Origin: Nageia nagi
Taxonomy: Eukaryota; Pinophyta
Assembly (NCBI GenBank): GCA_050084985.1
Contig: JBITNC010000002.1
Coordinates: 37,882,001 to 37,946,000, forward strand
Length of the DNA stretch: 64,000 nt
Reading direction: 5' to 3'
In this document: positions 22,263-33,179 of the stretch, piece by piece
How the letters are laid out: each line of letters opens with the position of its first letter
Numbering within the stretch: position 1 is the first letter of the stretch
Made by a program: the position numbers and the translations under genes
Notes under the pieces: model-generated
What the model was told of the DNA's origin: nothing
What the model saw: only the letters and a program-made list of their open reading frames with translations
Databases searched by the model: none

Positions 22263-24832
22263 GTGGAAAAAATAGAGACCCATAAATCCAAAATAGAAGA
22301 AGCTATGAAATAGGAGTTAATCAAGCTCCTAGATTCAAAAATTATTTATCCCATCAAGCATTCTTCTTAGGTTGTAGATTTAGTTCCTATGAGAAAGAAA
22401 AGTGGAGAAATTAGAATCTGCGTTGATTCCAAAAATTTGAATAAAGTGTCCTTGAAAGATAATTATCCTCTCCTTCCTATGGAGTAAATCCTACATATAG
22501 TAGTTGAAGCTTGCTATTTTTCAATGATCGATGGTTACTCAGGATTTAAACAGATTTGGGTGAAGGATGAAGATCAATTCAAGATAACATTTATGATTAA
22601 ATGGGGCACATTTAATTTTCAAAGGATGCCATTTGGTCTTTCTAATGTAGGAGCTACTTTTCAAAAAGCCATGGATCATGCATTTGGAGAGCTAATAAAT
22701 AAGATTATATTGATCTATCTAGATGATATCACTATCTTTTCTAAAAGTAGAAGTGATCACCTAGAAAATCTAAGATTAGTCTTTGAAAAATGCATGAAAT
22801 TTGGCATTGTAGTCAACCCAAAAAAGTTAATTTTTATGGTCAACCAAAGAAAGTTACTTGGCCACATTATCTCAAAAGAGGGTCTAGCAATTGACTCAAA
22901 TAGAGTAAAAGCTATAGAGGCATTTCCACTTCCCTCTAACAAGAAGGCCTTACAGTCATTCCTTGGTCAGATCAATTTTGTTAGGAAACTTATTAATAAT
23001 TTTTTAGGAATTATATCTCCAATCACTTCAATGCTAAAAAAAGATGCTATATTTTTCTAGTCTTATGAAGCTAAAGTAGCCTTCAAAAAGATAAAAAAAG
23101 CTATAACAAAAGCTCCTATGCTCAAAAACCTTGATATGTCAAAAGATTTTATCATGTATGCACATGGAGCGGATAGGAGCATTATTGCAATTCTTGCACA
23201 AAAGGATGATATTAAAGAGGAACACCCAATTACCTTTCATAGTTAAACACTGCATCAACACCAACAAAGGTACTCATTTATTGAAAAATAAGTGTTTTCC
23301 ATTATGAAAGGACTTAAAAAGTTCAAACATTATGTCTCCCACAATAGAATCTTTGTATATACTATTCATCTAGATGTAAGAAATTACATTATACAAGGAG
23401 ATATAGGTGAAGGAAGAGCTGGTTGGATCACTAAGATAATGGAATATGATGTAGAGATCAAGCCAACCAAGCTGATCAGAGGCAAAGCTTTCTATGAAAA
23501 TATGGCTAAAACTTCATATATGATTACTCTAGTGGAAGAATAGCAACAACTTAATCAAGAAAATGATTAGTTAAGGAAATTATTATTTATTTTCAAATGG
23601 TTAAGTGCCTTGAAGCTCTAAATAGATTCCAAAAAAGGAGATTTAAGTTGCATGCCCTTAAATTTATCATGATAGATGACTGCTTGCATAGAAATTTTTT
23701 TTATTAAACCCTTCTCAGATGTGTGATTGAAGATGAATCTCAAAGGATATTGCATGGATTTAATTATAGATTCTTTGGTAGGAATTATAGTGGACCTACT
23801 ACAGCAACAAAAGTGTTACAAGCTGGATACTACTAGCCCACTATATTTCAAGATTCATTTAAGATTGAACAAGAATGTGATAAATGCAATAGATTTGTGG
23901 GAAAAAGAAGATAAGCTATCATGCCTCTCAAACCTATGATAGTTGAAGAGCCTTTTCAATAGTGGGGTATAGACTTTGTTGGTGTCATAAACCCTAATTC
24001 CTTAGTAGGCCATAAATTTATTTTAATTGCAATAGAATACTTCACTAGATGGTCAGAGGTAATGTCATGCAAAAAAGTAGATCAAAAAGCAGTAATGGAA
24101 ATGATTAAAAGAATTATCACCCACTTTGGAATCTCACAAACTATAGTGTTAGACAATGGTCTAGCATTTATTGGAGGCAATCTATCAAGCTTTGTAGCTC
24201 AATATGGATTATACTAGTTATTCTCTTTAAACTATTACCCATAGGGTAATGGGTTAGCTAAATCAACTAACAAAAATCTTACCCGGATCATCAAGAAAAT
24301 AATTGAAAGGAATCCCAAATAGTGGCATACATAGTTGGACTATGCATTATGGGTTGATAGAATTAGTATAAAATTAGCAATAAAGACATCTCCATATGCA
24401 TTGGTATATGGCAAAAGACCAATGTTACCAGCACACATGGAGTTACCAGCTTTAAAAATCCTACAAGAAATGAAAGACCATGACTTTGAGCCATTACACT
24501 CTAGATATAATTAGCTCCTAAAATTGGAGGATGATCGTAACAAAGCATATGAGTCAATCCAGCATTACCAACACATCATCAAGAGGTGGTTTAATAAGAA
24601 AAATTCTTCCTGGGTGAAGTTTGAACTAGGTGATATTGTTCTCAAATGGGATGAGGAAAAAGTAAGACTTGGAAGACACCAAAAATTTGACTCTCTTTAG
24701 AGTGGGCCCTATGTCATCACCTAGGCCATTCAAAATAATGAATTTAAGTTACAAGATGTTATCAAGTCCCAAGAATTACCTATTCCCATCAATTGGATCT
24801 ATTTAAAACATTATCGGGTGATAAGGTAAATT
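22263..24832 (+). pseudogene. Element C pol: reverse transcriptase, RNase H, integrase
   Basis: RT: IRICVDSKNLNKVSLKDNYP, then an unbroken 178-codon stretch (22524-23060) with MIDGYSGFKQIWV, MPFGLSNVGATFQKAMD and the intact catalytic box YLDD (about 22719). It continues through LLGHIISKEG to FVRKLINN. RNase H: MYAHGADRSIIAILAQKDD (about 23155-23220), followed by MKGLKKFKHYV and MEYDVEIKPTKLIRGKA. Integrase: WGIDFVGVINP (about 23964), FILIAIEYFTRWSEV, then HFGISQTIVLDNGLAFIGG. The C-terminus is PYALVYGKRPMLPAHMELPA and FELGDIVLKWDE, ending YLKHYRVIR. Stops sit at Gln or Trp codons. Gag and protease are absent, so the element is dead. Confidence 0.88.
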
Positions 24833-25361
24833 TGCATTCCTCGAAAGACATTGTATAAAGTAAATATTGTAAATATTTATTTAAAAAAAATTTATTGCAT
24901 AATTTTTGAAAAAGTAAATAGTCTTTAATGATCAAATTTAATTTAGTATTACTAGGAGTTAGTGTTAGCATGCTACCTAGCTGTCAACTCTAATTCAACT
25001 TAGTTAAAGATTAATGTTGACACGTTGCCCAGCTATCACTAAATTAAAAAACATTTAAGAAAAGATTTCCTTAGACTTCATGAACCATCATACAAGTACT
25101 AGAAATTAAGTCTAGTGTGCTTTGAATTTATTAATCTAGCTTATGCCAGCTCAATTTGTATAATACGCAGGTCTCAAGATTCTCAAGAAGTAATTAACAT
25201 TAATGGAAATCCTGTTAACCTTGGATAAATAAAACTCCTCCCAGGCTCTATAGTTTGACACTTCACAAATTTTGAGCACTCAAATTTTTAGAGCATTTAG
25301 AGCTAAAAGATTTTAGAGCTAAATTATATTGAGAAAAATAGAAGTTGGTAATTAGTTTTTA
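24833..25361. other. Spacer between pol and the extra ORF of element C
   Basis: AT-rich, no coding pattern. It contains two near-copies of TTAGTGTTAGCATGCTACCTAGCTGTCA-like sequence (about 24957 and 25012, the second altered to TTGACACGTTGCCCAGCTATCA). Confidence 0.5.
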
Positions 25362-28300
25362 ATGATAACTAGAGGTTCAAAGAAAGGTGATAATATCATG
25401 CTAACCTCTCAATCATCTTTTGTAGCTAAAGTGTAACAAATCAACACTGACTTTCCCTCTACAAGAATAATATCTTGAGAATGCTCCAGGAGTGAACTGG
25501 ATTGAGATGGGAGTAATTAGTCATATGGATACATGGAGAGACAACCCTAGCTATATTCTTTTGAGGCTTAGTACACCTAAGGTGAGTAGAAAAGGAAAGT
25601 CCCTTGCTCATTCAAGAAGGGATGTTATGATTGATCAAGGCTTGGCATATTATGTGCCCTATGAGTCTTTCACCTACCCAAAGCTCTTATACTCCCTAGA
25701 ACATAGGTATTATCAAAAGGGGTACAAAATTGGTATGTTTAAGAGCATTGAAGAGGGAGATACAACTGAGCCAATGTTCAAAGCAGTGTTAGATTACTCT
25801 CCTAATTTTATTGTCCAAGCATTTGCTATTCTAGTAGACTAGACATTTCATGTCAAAAAATAGATTGATTTGAAAAAAGAGAAATTTGACTTTTGCATCA
25901 ATCAAGATGAGATGTTGAGTTGGATTAGTGGAAGATACTAGGATAGCAGAAAGGTGAAACTCTTAGTGAGCTACCAAATAGCTCTTTTTGAAAGGAAGAA
26001 AGATAGAGAAGTGTTGCAGGCACTCATGATCATTCTGAGAAAGAAGACTTAGATAGAAACAGATGAATCCATGGTGCACATGGCCTATAATATATTAGAA
26101 GCCCATGTTTGCTATGATTTCTTAGCTTTCATAATTGGAAAAATCAAAATATGTTTATTCAAAATAGGAAAATCAAAATTTAGACATTCTTCCTATCTTT
26201 GGTGACTATTTTTCCATCAAAATTTGGACAAACTTATAAAGGCAAGGCTCCCAATTGAGCCAACAAGTTCCAATGTTACGATGATGCCAATTGACCTGAT
26301 GGTGCCAGTTTTGACTAAGTTGCATGGATTCTAATATGAGTTTATGGATAAGTTTTATGCAAATGCAATGAAAATTTTGATTGAAAAACTTGGTAGTAGG
26401 CTATACAAGAGCATAATGAGAGAGCTACAAGGTGGGAATAAAATTGATGATTGGTACTTCTTAAGAGATTGCACCATAATAATAAGGTATGGGTATTTTA
26501 AAAAACCCTTCTTTTTCCCCAAGTATGTTACCCCCCAATTGTATTAAATAAAAATGGGTAGGCAAATTTGTGCTATAAAAAGTAAATATGGGGTTGGAGG
26601 CAATTTCAAGTCTATTGTAAATATACTAGCATCTATCAAAAATTTCACTCTATTAGAGATATGATGTACAGATAGTATTACCTAATTCATTGTATAAAAT
26701 TTCAAATTAGATAAGGTGGAAACTATATAGATGTATGACCCATCAGGGGAAATGATTTAGTTGATAAGGACTAGCAAAAAATGTCCAACATTCATTCATG
26801 ATAGTAGACCCCATATTGAATATTTTGTAAATAAAATGGAGCAAGAGGTAGAATTATACCTAGATTGGGAATTTGTACCTCTAAATAAAGATTGGATGGC
26901 TTTGGAAGGAATAAGAAAATATAGAAATTGGGAGAATAAGAGGCAAGATTTTGTCCTCAACTTAGAGGTCCTCACCCAATTAACAAATCTTGGGTGGGGT
27001 CTAAATAAAATTCATTATTTTACTAAATATATATTTGAGTACACTACAAAAATTCACCACATTGAAGGTGAATTATTTGAAAAATTCAAATATGACAAAT
27101 ATTGGGAGGTAGAGTATTCCAAAGATCCTCTGTTAGAGTTGGGATAGCCCCTTCCTCCTCATTTTTGTGGGAAACTTGCTATAGAGGAGAGGATAGTGTA
27201 GATAGAGTGAACATTTGTTGTGGTTCAAGATCTAAAGAAGGGTGAACAAGGTTCTTCACACACCATCACTTCTTCCTAGAAACCTTCTTCCAAGAAAAAA
27301 ATAAAGATTCAAACTCTTGCTTAAAAAGAGTAAAAATTAGAGGAGTAAAGGCCCATAAAAAAGCCTCGATCAGCCATAGTAAGGTCAAAGTCATAAGTGA
27401 TTGTACCTTCACCTTCAGAGGTAATGGAAGAACTTCCAAGGGTTGTCATACAAGAAGCAAAATATTTTGATCTTTAAGAGTTTAAAGAGCCACAAAATAC
27501 TAAAGCTAGTGGTGCAAAACAAGCCTAGGAATAATAGCAAGAAGAAACCCTAATAGAAGAAGAAAGCCAGATGGAACAAAGTGGGGAAAGTGTACTTGAG
27601 ATCAGAAAGATAGTAATAGGGGCACCTAAAGAAGGTCTAGGAGATGATGATGATGAATTCAAAAAGAAATAATATAGCCAAATGGATAAGCCTAAAGAAG
27701 AGGTGAGGCAATGGAAGAGGCCAAACCAAAACCAAAAGTCCAATAGCAAACTCCTCCCTAGCAACCCCAACCAATTTAACAAGTTGAGACACCTATTGCA
27801 GGTGACATAGTTTCCACTCATTCTTTTATCCCTATTACCTTGTAAGAGGAAATAAAGTCCATTTTTTCTACATAAATTGTAGATCCCATTGATTGGGTAA
27901 CTTTTATAAATAAATCTCCTATGCTCCTTGAGCAATAGTTGAGAATTTTGAGTAAACTAATAGAGACGAGAGATATAAAAATTGCTCATATGCCTTTCAA
28001 AGAAGGACATATAGAGTTGATTCCCATGGTGGTAGTAAGTGTAAATATTCAAAGTGCACTAGCTATTGATTAATCCAAATTTCTAATAAACACTTCAATG
28101 GTAGCTAGAAAAAGTCTTCAATCAATGAAGACTAAAATTGGGAAATTGAATAGGAAGATTGATGAATATAAGAAAGACTACTCCCTTAAGGATAAAATAA
28201 TAATCAAGTTGTAGAATAGAAATAAAGATTTGATTATAAAGCTTGAGAAGTAAAAAATAGAATTTAATAAGAGCCTGGAAATATTAAAATATGAGCTAAA

Positions 28301-29175
28301 CATTGCAAACCAAGTAATAGAAGAACTCAAAGCTCAGGCTATAGTTGTGGCCGCTTAAAAAATAAAATAGATTAAGGCCGAAGTGCAAACTATCAATGCA
28401 ACAAATAAAATTCTATCAAAAGATAATGCAAAGCTGCTACTGCTAATGAAGAATTTTAAAAAATCCTTGGTAGAGCATGTTGGTGATAGAATGATAACAT
28501 TATCTTACTTGCACCTACTCAAGGAACAAGCAATACAAGCCATTAAAGAATTCAATTCTCAAAGTGCTCTTCATAAGCTAGATCTGGACATACCCAAAAA
28601 AGTGTTAGAGAGGATGCAGGTTCAAATAAGAATTCTAATTGAAAAAGAGTTTGCAACAGTCTCCCCAAAGCCTAAGTAGTCTTATCAGAAAAGAATTCAA
28701 GAAATCTATGATCTCCAAACCTTAGCATTTAACATGGATATAAAGTAAACACCAGTTCATAACAGAGTTGGTATTTGTTAATAAATTCTTTAATTCTTTA
28801 GTTGAAATAAAAGCTTCCAAAATATGGGAAGAGCATAATGTACAGGGTAGTGCTACCAATTGGGTAGCCAATACCATATAATTTTTGTAACAATCTTTCT
28901 TTGAGACACAAATCTCAGTTCTGTAGCAAATAAATGAATTGGCTTAGGAAGCCATTGTAAAGTTTTTACATGCTAGAAAGATAAGCAATATCTTAGAAGG
29001 GTTCAAAGTATATACTAAGAATATCAAGGTATCCCTCATCCTCTCATAAGCTGATTACAAAGAATTAAGTGAATTAAGTAAAAGGATGCAGGCATTTCTC
29101 CCTCTAGACATGATGGTAGCAATTGAAACTGCAACCAAGTCCACTTTTGGGCAAGCTACTAGGAGTAGCAGTTGA
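25362..29175 (+). pseudogene. Element C additional ORF: long unidentified protein with C-terminal coiled coil
   Basis: I do not recognise this protein. The ATG at 25362 gives MITRGSKKGDNIM; a frame change follows. Main open stretches are 25492-25842, 26344-26547, 26761-27147 and 28383-28679. The stops between them are single in-frame changes, mostly at Gln codons. Seen motifs: YVPYESFTYPKLLYSLEHRY, then LYLDWEFVPLNKDWMALEG. A Lys/Glu/Pro/Gln-rich linker follows (27200-27800). At 28100-28680 there is a heptad-like region rich in Lys, Leu and Glu, predicted as a coiled coil. The end reads MMVAIETATKSTFGQATRSS, then TGA at 29173. Total about 1,250 codons. It follows pol in the same orientation and precedes the 3' repeats. 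It could be an aORF or a displaced gag-like gene; there is no zinc knuckle. Confidence 0.6.
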
Positions 29176-30796
29176 TGAGTCCTTTTCTCCAATAGGTGAA
29201 GACCCCTAAGAGCTACCAAGAGATTGTATTATTACAAAATAACACTCAAAATTTGAGTAATCCTACTATTCTTCATTATTTCATTTTTTTTAATACTTGG
29301 AAGCTATGTATACAAGAGTACTCAAAGGAAATGCCATTCTTTTAGAATCTTCATGTCTTGTAAAAATCTTATTATTTAAAACCATTACCCCTTTCTCATT
29401 TCTTTTCCTTAGAGTGTCGGGAGTCATTCTTTTTAGTAAATTAAGTCACCTAGGTGTTTTTTCTTTCTAATACCCAGGGAGTATGTAAATAAGGTTACCC
29501 AAAAATTATGTCAATAAGACTTGTGTCAAATTTGTATTCTTTTATTATTTAATAGCTGAGAGTTTAGAGTCCTCAAAAATCATATCATCTTCTCCAAGTA
29601 CAATCAAGAAGTCATGTATCAAAGATTCCTAGAGTCATATTTGCTGCCTTAGAGTCTTTAGGAACTATTGGCATGAAAGTCCAAGATTTGTATATATGTA
29701 GAGTTTAACTTTTGAAAAACACCAATAGTACCTAGGGATTTTGAAGCATGATATCATAGTTTTTGATCAAAGTTAGTGGGTCTTGGAACAATTAGTAATG
29801 GGTGCAAATTTTTGAAGAATATCAATAGAGCTTGATGATTTCAGAAGATTATGTCACCTTTTTCTATGAAAATTAGTAGGTCTTAGAGAAATAAAAAATT
29901 CTATAGGGTCCACCCATGTTGGAAGATGAAATCATGAGTTTTAGCTAAAATCAATGGATCCTAAAAGAACCATATCATTAGCAGAGCCCAAGGATTTTGA
30001 AGATGATGTCACAAATTTTGGCTAAAATCAATAGGTCCCAGAAGAACTAGATCATTGATAGAACTCAAGGATTTTGAAGGATGATGTCACAAATTTTGGC
30101 TAAAATCAATGGGTCCTGGAAGAACTAGATCATTGATAGAGCCTAAGGATTTTGAAGGATGACATCATAAATTTTGGCTAAAATCAATAGGTCTCAAAAG
30201 AACCAGATCATTAACAAAGCTTGAAAGAAGAATATAGAGCCCACCAAGTAAATAAAAGGGTAGTGTATGAGAAAGAACACCTAGGTCCACTTCATCTTAA
30301 GTGTTTGACCCCTAATGCCCTATTAATTTGTCAATACTAACTCATTTCCACATAATAATGGTAATTCTTCTTGATTCAAGTGAACATAATGTCTACCAAC
30401 CATCATTACTTTGATTACTAACATCAATAGTAGATCATAAAGATTGCAAAGAAGCAAATGAAGGATAATAAAGCATACAACCAAATCATACCAATTAGTG
30501 TGAAATCAAATAACTACTCAATTAGCTACAATGCTACCTTCAATCAGTAATAGTGTTATATTTAATCAACTACATGGCCAAGGAAGGAGTAGTCAATGAC
30601 ATGTCAAAAAGATTACGACTCTATGAACATGGCTAACCAAAAGTTACAAATCCCCAAATAATTTAGATAGTTGATGTTGATTAGTACTTGTTCATTGTAT
30701 AATATAGCATAGTTATATCATTTATGTAAATAGTGCTATTGTAGTTCTTTCATTCAATGCTAGTAGTAATGTACATTAATGAGATTCAACCACCCA
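29176..30796. repeat. 3' untranslated region of element C with a 78-bp tandem array
   Basis: From about 29720 to 30240, units carrying GATGATGTCACAAATTTTGG, CTAAAATCAATGGGTCC and AGAACTAGATCATTGATAGA repeat six to seven times. The last three units are 78 bp long and nearly identical. The rest (29176-29720 and 30240-30796) is AT-rich with no coding pattern. The 30240-30440 part is homologous to 34260-34440. Confidence 0.8.
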
Positions 30797-30809
30797 AAGA
30801 AGGGGGAGT
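30797..30809 (+). other. Polypurine tract of element C
   Basis: AAAGAAGGGGGAG followed by T and then TGTATAAATAG, the LTR start. Confidence 0.7.
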
Positions 30810-31275
30810 TGTATAAATAGCTAGTTTTTAGAAATTAAAAAGGTCAAACATTTTAACAAGTTTACCCTAATATATAAAATAAATTTGCATTAAATTCACA
30901 TATGATAATGCAAATAGATAATGCTTTACCCTCTTGCAACAAAGTGGCTATTATTGCTTTTGTGAATGTTATGTATGGAATGTCTTCTTCAAATTATGGC
31001 TATGTATTGTGATTACAAGACCCAAAGTGCAAGATAGTATGCTATTATTAATCTTGGCTATGAATTTTTGCTTATGTTGCAATGCCTGGGTTGTAAATTT
31101 CCTATTTTAGTTATTTATATACTTATTCCTTTCTTGTAACTCTTTAACTTTTTATTCCTTTCTTGTTACTTTTGACCTTAAACATAGATAGGAACCAACC
31201 TATAAATTGAATATTGAGTAGAAAACCAACACGAGCACATCCCCAACACCATCTACTCTTTTAAGGAACCTATCA
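30810..31275 (+). repeat. 3' LTR of element C
   Basis: It starts TGTA at 30810. It is homologous to 34737-35240, with shared blocks AGGTCAAACATTTTA, TATGGCTATGTATTG-like and AATAGGAACCAACCTATAA. This copy lacks about 50 bp near its start compared with the second copy. TATAAATAG at 30812 is a candidate TATA box. The right end is uncertain by about 15 bp. Confidence 0.7.
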
Positions 31276-32123
31276 TTGTGAAAAGTGGAGAACATGACCA
31301 GACTAAACCCTTAAGGTTATGCTATACCGATCAACACTAGCATCATAGGGACTTCTCTCCATCCTCATAGCGGTTGTATTTTGGACCATTTTCTCCTTGA
31401 TGTACATCAAGTGTGTATCCTCCAACCTCATGGAAGTCTCAACAAAAGTGGAAGAAATTATATCAAGTATCATTTCATAGGAAAACCCATCTATTATGAA
31501 AATGCAACTCCAAACATGATCAAAATTGTAGTCTCATTAGTTATCAAATTTGTAGCTAACATTGTCTCAAGTATGGTTTCATGTTTCACCAACGATGCCT
31601 TCTCATATAATTCCATACATGCAACCTCAATAATCAATCAAAATGCAACCCCATTCTCCATGAAGCATGCAACCCATATCGTTAATAATGAGACAATAGT
31701 AAGTGTTACCACAACAACTCCAAATATCAAGAGAAAGATAACTCCAATCCATGTGAAATACCTTTCTTCACACATCATCACAAACATTGCCTTGGATAAC
31801 ATGAATAGTACAATCCAAATATTCCTCATCAACATGAGAAATGCCATCATGAACTCAATGGAAAGTACAACTAATGTTCCAAATATTACATCCCAAATTG
31901 TTATCAATGATATAGTCCCAAAAGAAAACTAGAAAAGATCCCCAAAAATTGTAAGAGAAATAATCAATATGATCCTAATTACCAACAAGGATGTTTCCCA
32001 TGATTTCATCAAAATTATAGCCTCAAACATCCACTAGAATGCATTCCTAAGTTTTATCAAATTCCCATTTCCAACATTAATTAGGAACAATTTCAACATA
32101 GTCAGAAGTGACCAATATTTAGA
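31276..32123. other. Unclassified region containing a 183-codon open frame (31381-31932, +)
   Basis: The frame is the longest uninterrupted one in the window. Its product is rich in Ile, Asn, Thr, Ser and Met and looks like translated low-G repeat DNA. ATGCAAC words recur at 31502, 31620, 31642 and 31668, and NATP appears twice in the translation. I know no family with this pattern. On the minus strand the same DNA gives an 89-codon hydrophobic frame. Neither is convincing as a gene. The minus strand at 31440-31330 reads SMRLEDTHLMYIKEKMVQN, which may belong to the minus-strand remnants next door. Confidence 0.3.
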
Positions 32124-33111
32124 TTATTTCAGCATCCATGTCCCATAAATCTCATCAATATTGTATTTACTTCCTTTTTCTTTTTCCATCAATGATTCTC
32201 TCCAAAACTCTTCATGAAATTCAAGATCACACCTTACTAAATAATTGTTGTTATTATGCATACAAAAATTAGAATTTGACATATACCTTTCAAGATCAAC
32301 TCCCATTGTGGCATCTACTATTCTCCATATAACATACTTTATAATCTAATTCATCAATATTATCATCCCTTCCAAGTGGATGATCTTCATTCCCATGCTC
32401 ATTAATGAGTATTTATTCATCCCCATATGCTATCTTTTTTATGAGGCATTTTCCCTTGGTTTCATGAAGCAAATTAGGAATAACAAGAGGTTCTTTTTCT
32501 TTTGCAACCTTCTTGTCAAAAATCATACATACTACTCTCCAAATGCACATTTACCATGTCAAACTTACAAAAGTCATAAACTTGATATCCTTGGAATTTT
32601 TCTACCCTTGTTCTACAATTTTCTATACATGGAAAAACATATCTCTTCATCATTACATTCGCATGAATTACTACAATTACCATCTCAATATTCAATAAGA
32701 ATGACTTCTTTCTAAAATTCACATAAGTGTTAAGAATTTTAAAAATAAATAACTAATAACATAAAAATCAAAATCTTTGTCATACCTTTTTAGAGTATCT
32801 CTATGGTTGGTCAAACTCTCAATAAGGCCCTCATGATGATCAAGAAGGTGGAAGTCTTTCACCAAATCTGATTTAAGTTTCTCCTTGCAAATAACTCTTT
32901 CATCAAGTACCAAAACACCTAGATCCCATGGAGTTATGGGATGATATTCTCTAATTGAAAGAGTGTGCTCACCAAAACTCAACATGATTGAAAATATACC
33001 TCCATGTGCAAATCTAAACTCTCCAAGTGTAGAACTATTCTCCTCATGTATACATATAAGCTCCTCATGTGTAGATCTAAACTCTCCATATGTATATTTA
33101 AGCTCATGCAT
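32124..33111 (-). pseudogene. Unidentified minus-strand coding remnants, possibly part of element A2
   Basis: Three consecutive minus-strand stretches look protein-like. 33111-32719 contains VLDERVICKEKLKSDLVKDF and then GLIESLTNHRDTLKRYDKDF. 32722-32516 contains VEKFQGYQVYDFCKFDMVNV. 32306-32124 contains EFHEEFWRESLMEKEKGSKY. I do not recognise the family. They are head to tail in the same direction as the A2 gag remnant at 36.4-35.3 kb. They may be its continuation, separated by the C2 insertion. That link is inference. Confidence 0.35.
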
Positions 33112-33150
33112 GAATCTAGGCTATTCATGCATAGATCTAGGCTTTATTTA
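32995..33150. repeat. Minisatellite of about 30-33-bp units
   Basis: CTCATGTGTAGATCTAAACT and altered copies (for example CATGCATAGATCTAGGCT) repeat four to five times. On the minus strand this gives the repetitive start of the unidentified remnant. Confidence 0.65.
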
Positions 33151-33179
33151 TATCATGAATGAGTTAGTATCATAATAAA

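Larger units (their letters stand above)
22258..31275 (+). mobile_element. Element C: 5'-truncated Ty3/gypsy element with a long extra ORF
   Basis: Pol (22263-24832), a spacer, an additional ORF (25362-29175), tandem repeats, PPT and a 3' LTR lie in order on the plus strand. Gag, protease and 5' LTR are missing. The left junction with the inverted LTR B at about 22258 is sharp. RT is the best preserved coding stretch of the window outside D. An extra ORF between integrase and 3' LTR is known in several plant gypsy lineages. Confidence 0.75.

Noticed and set aside
22757-22942. Minus-strand frame in element C
   Set aside because: Shadow of the well-preserved RT on the plus strand.
23292-23543. 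Separate gene at the 83-codon frame
   Set aside because: It is the RNase H tail and RT-integrase linker of element C.
31638-31907. 89-codon hydrophobic minus-strand frame
   Set aside because: Antisense of low-G, ATG/ATT-rich DNA; hydrophobicity follows from T-rich codons, no family pattern.
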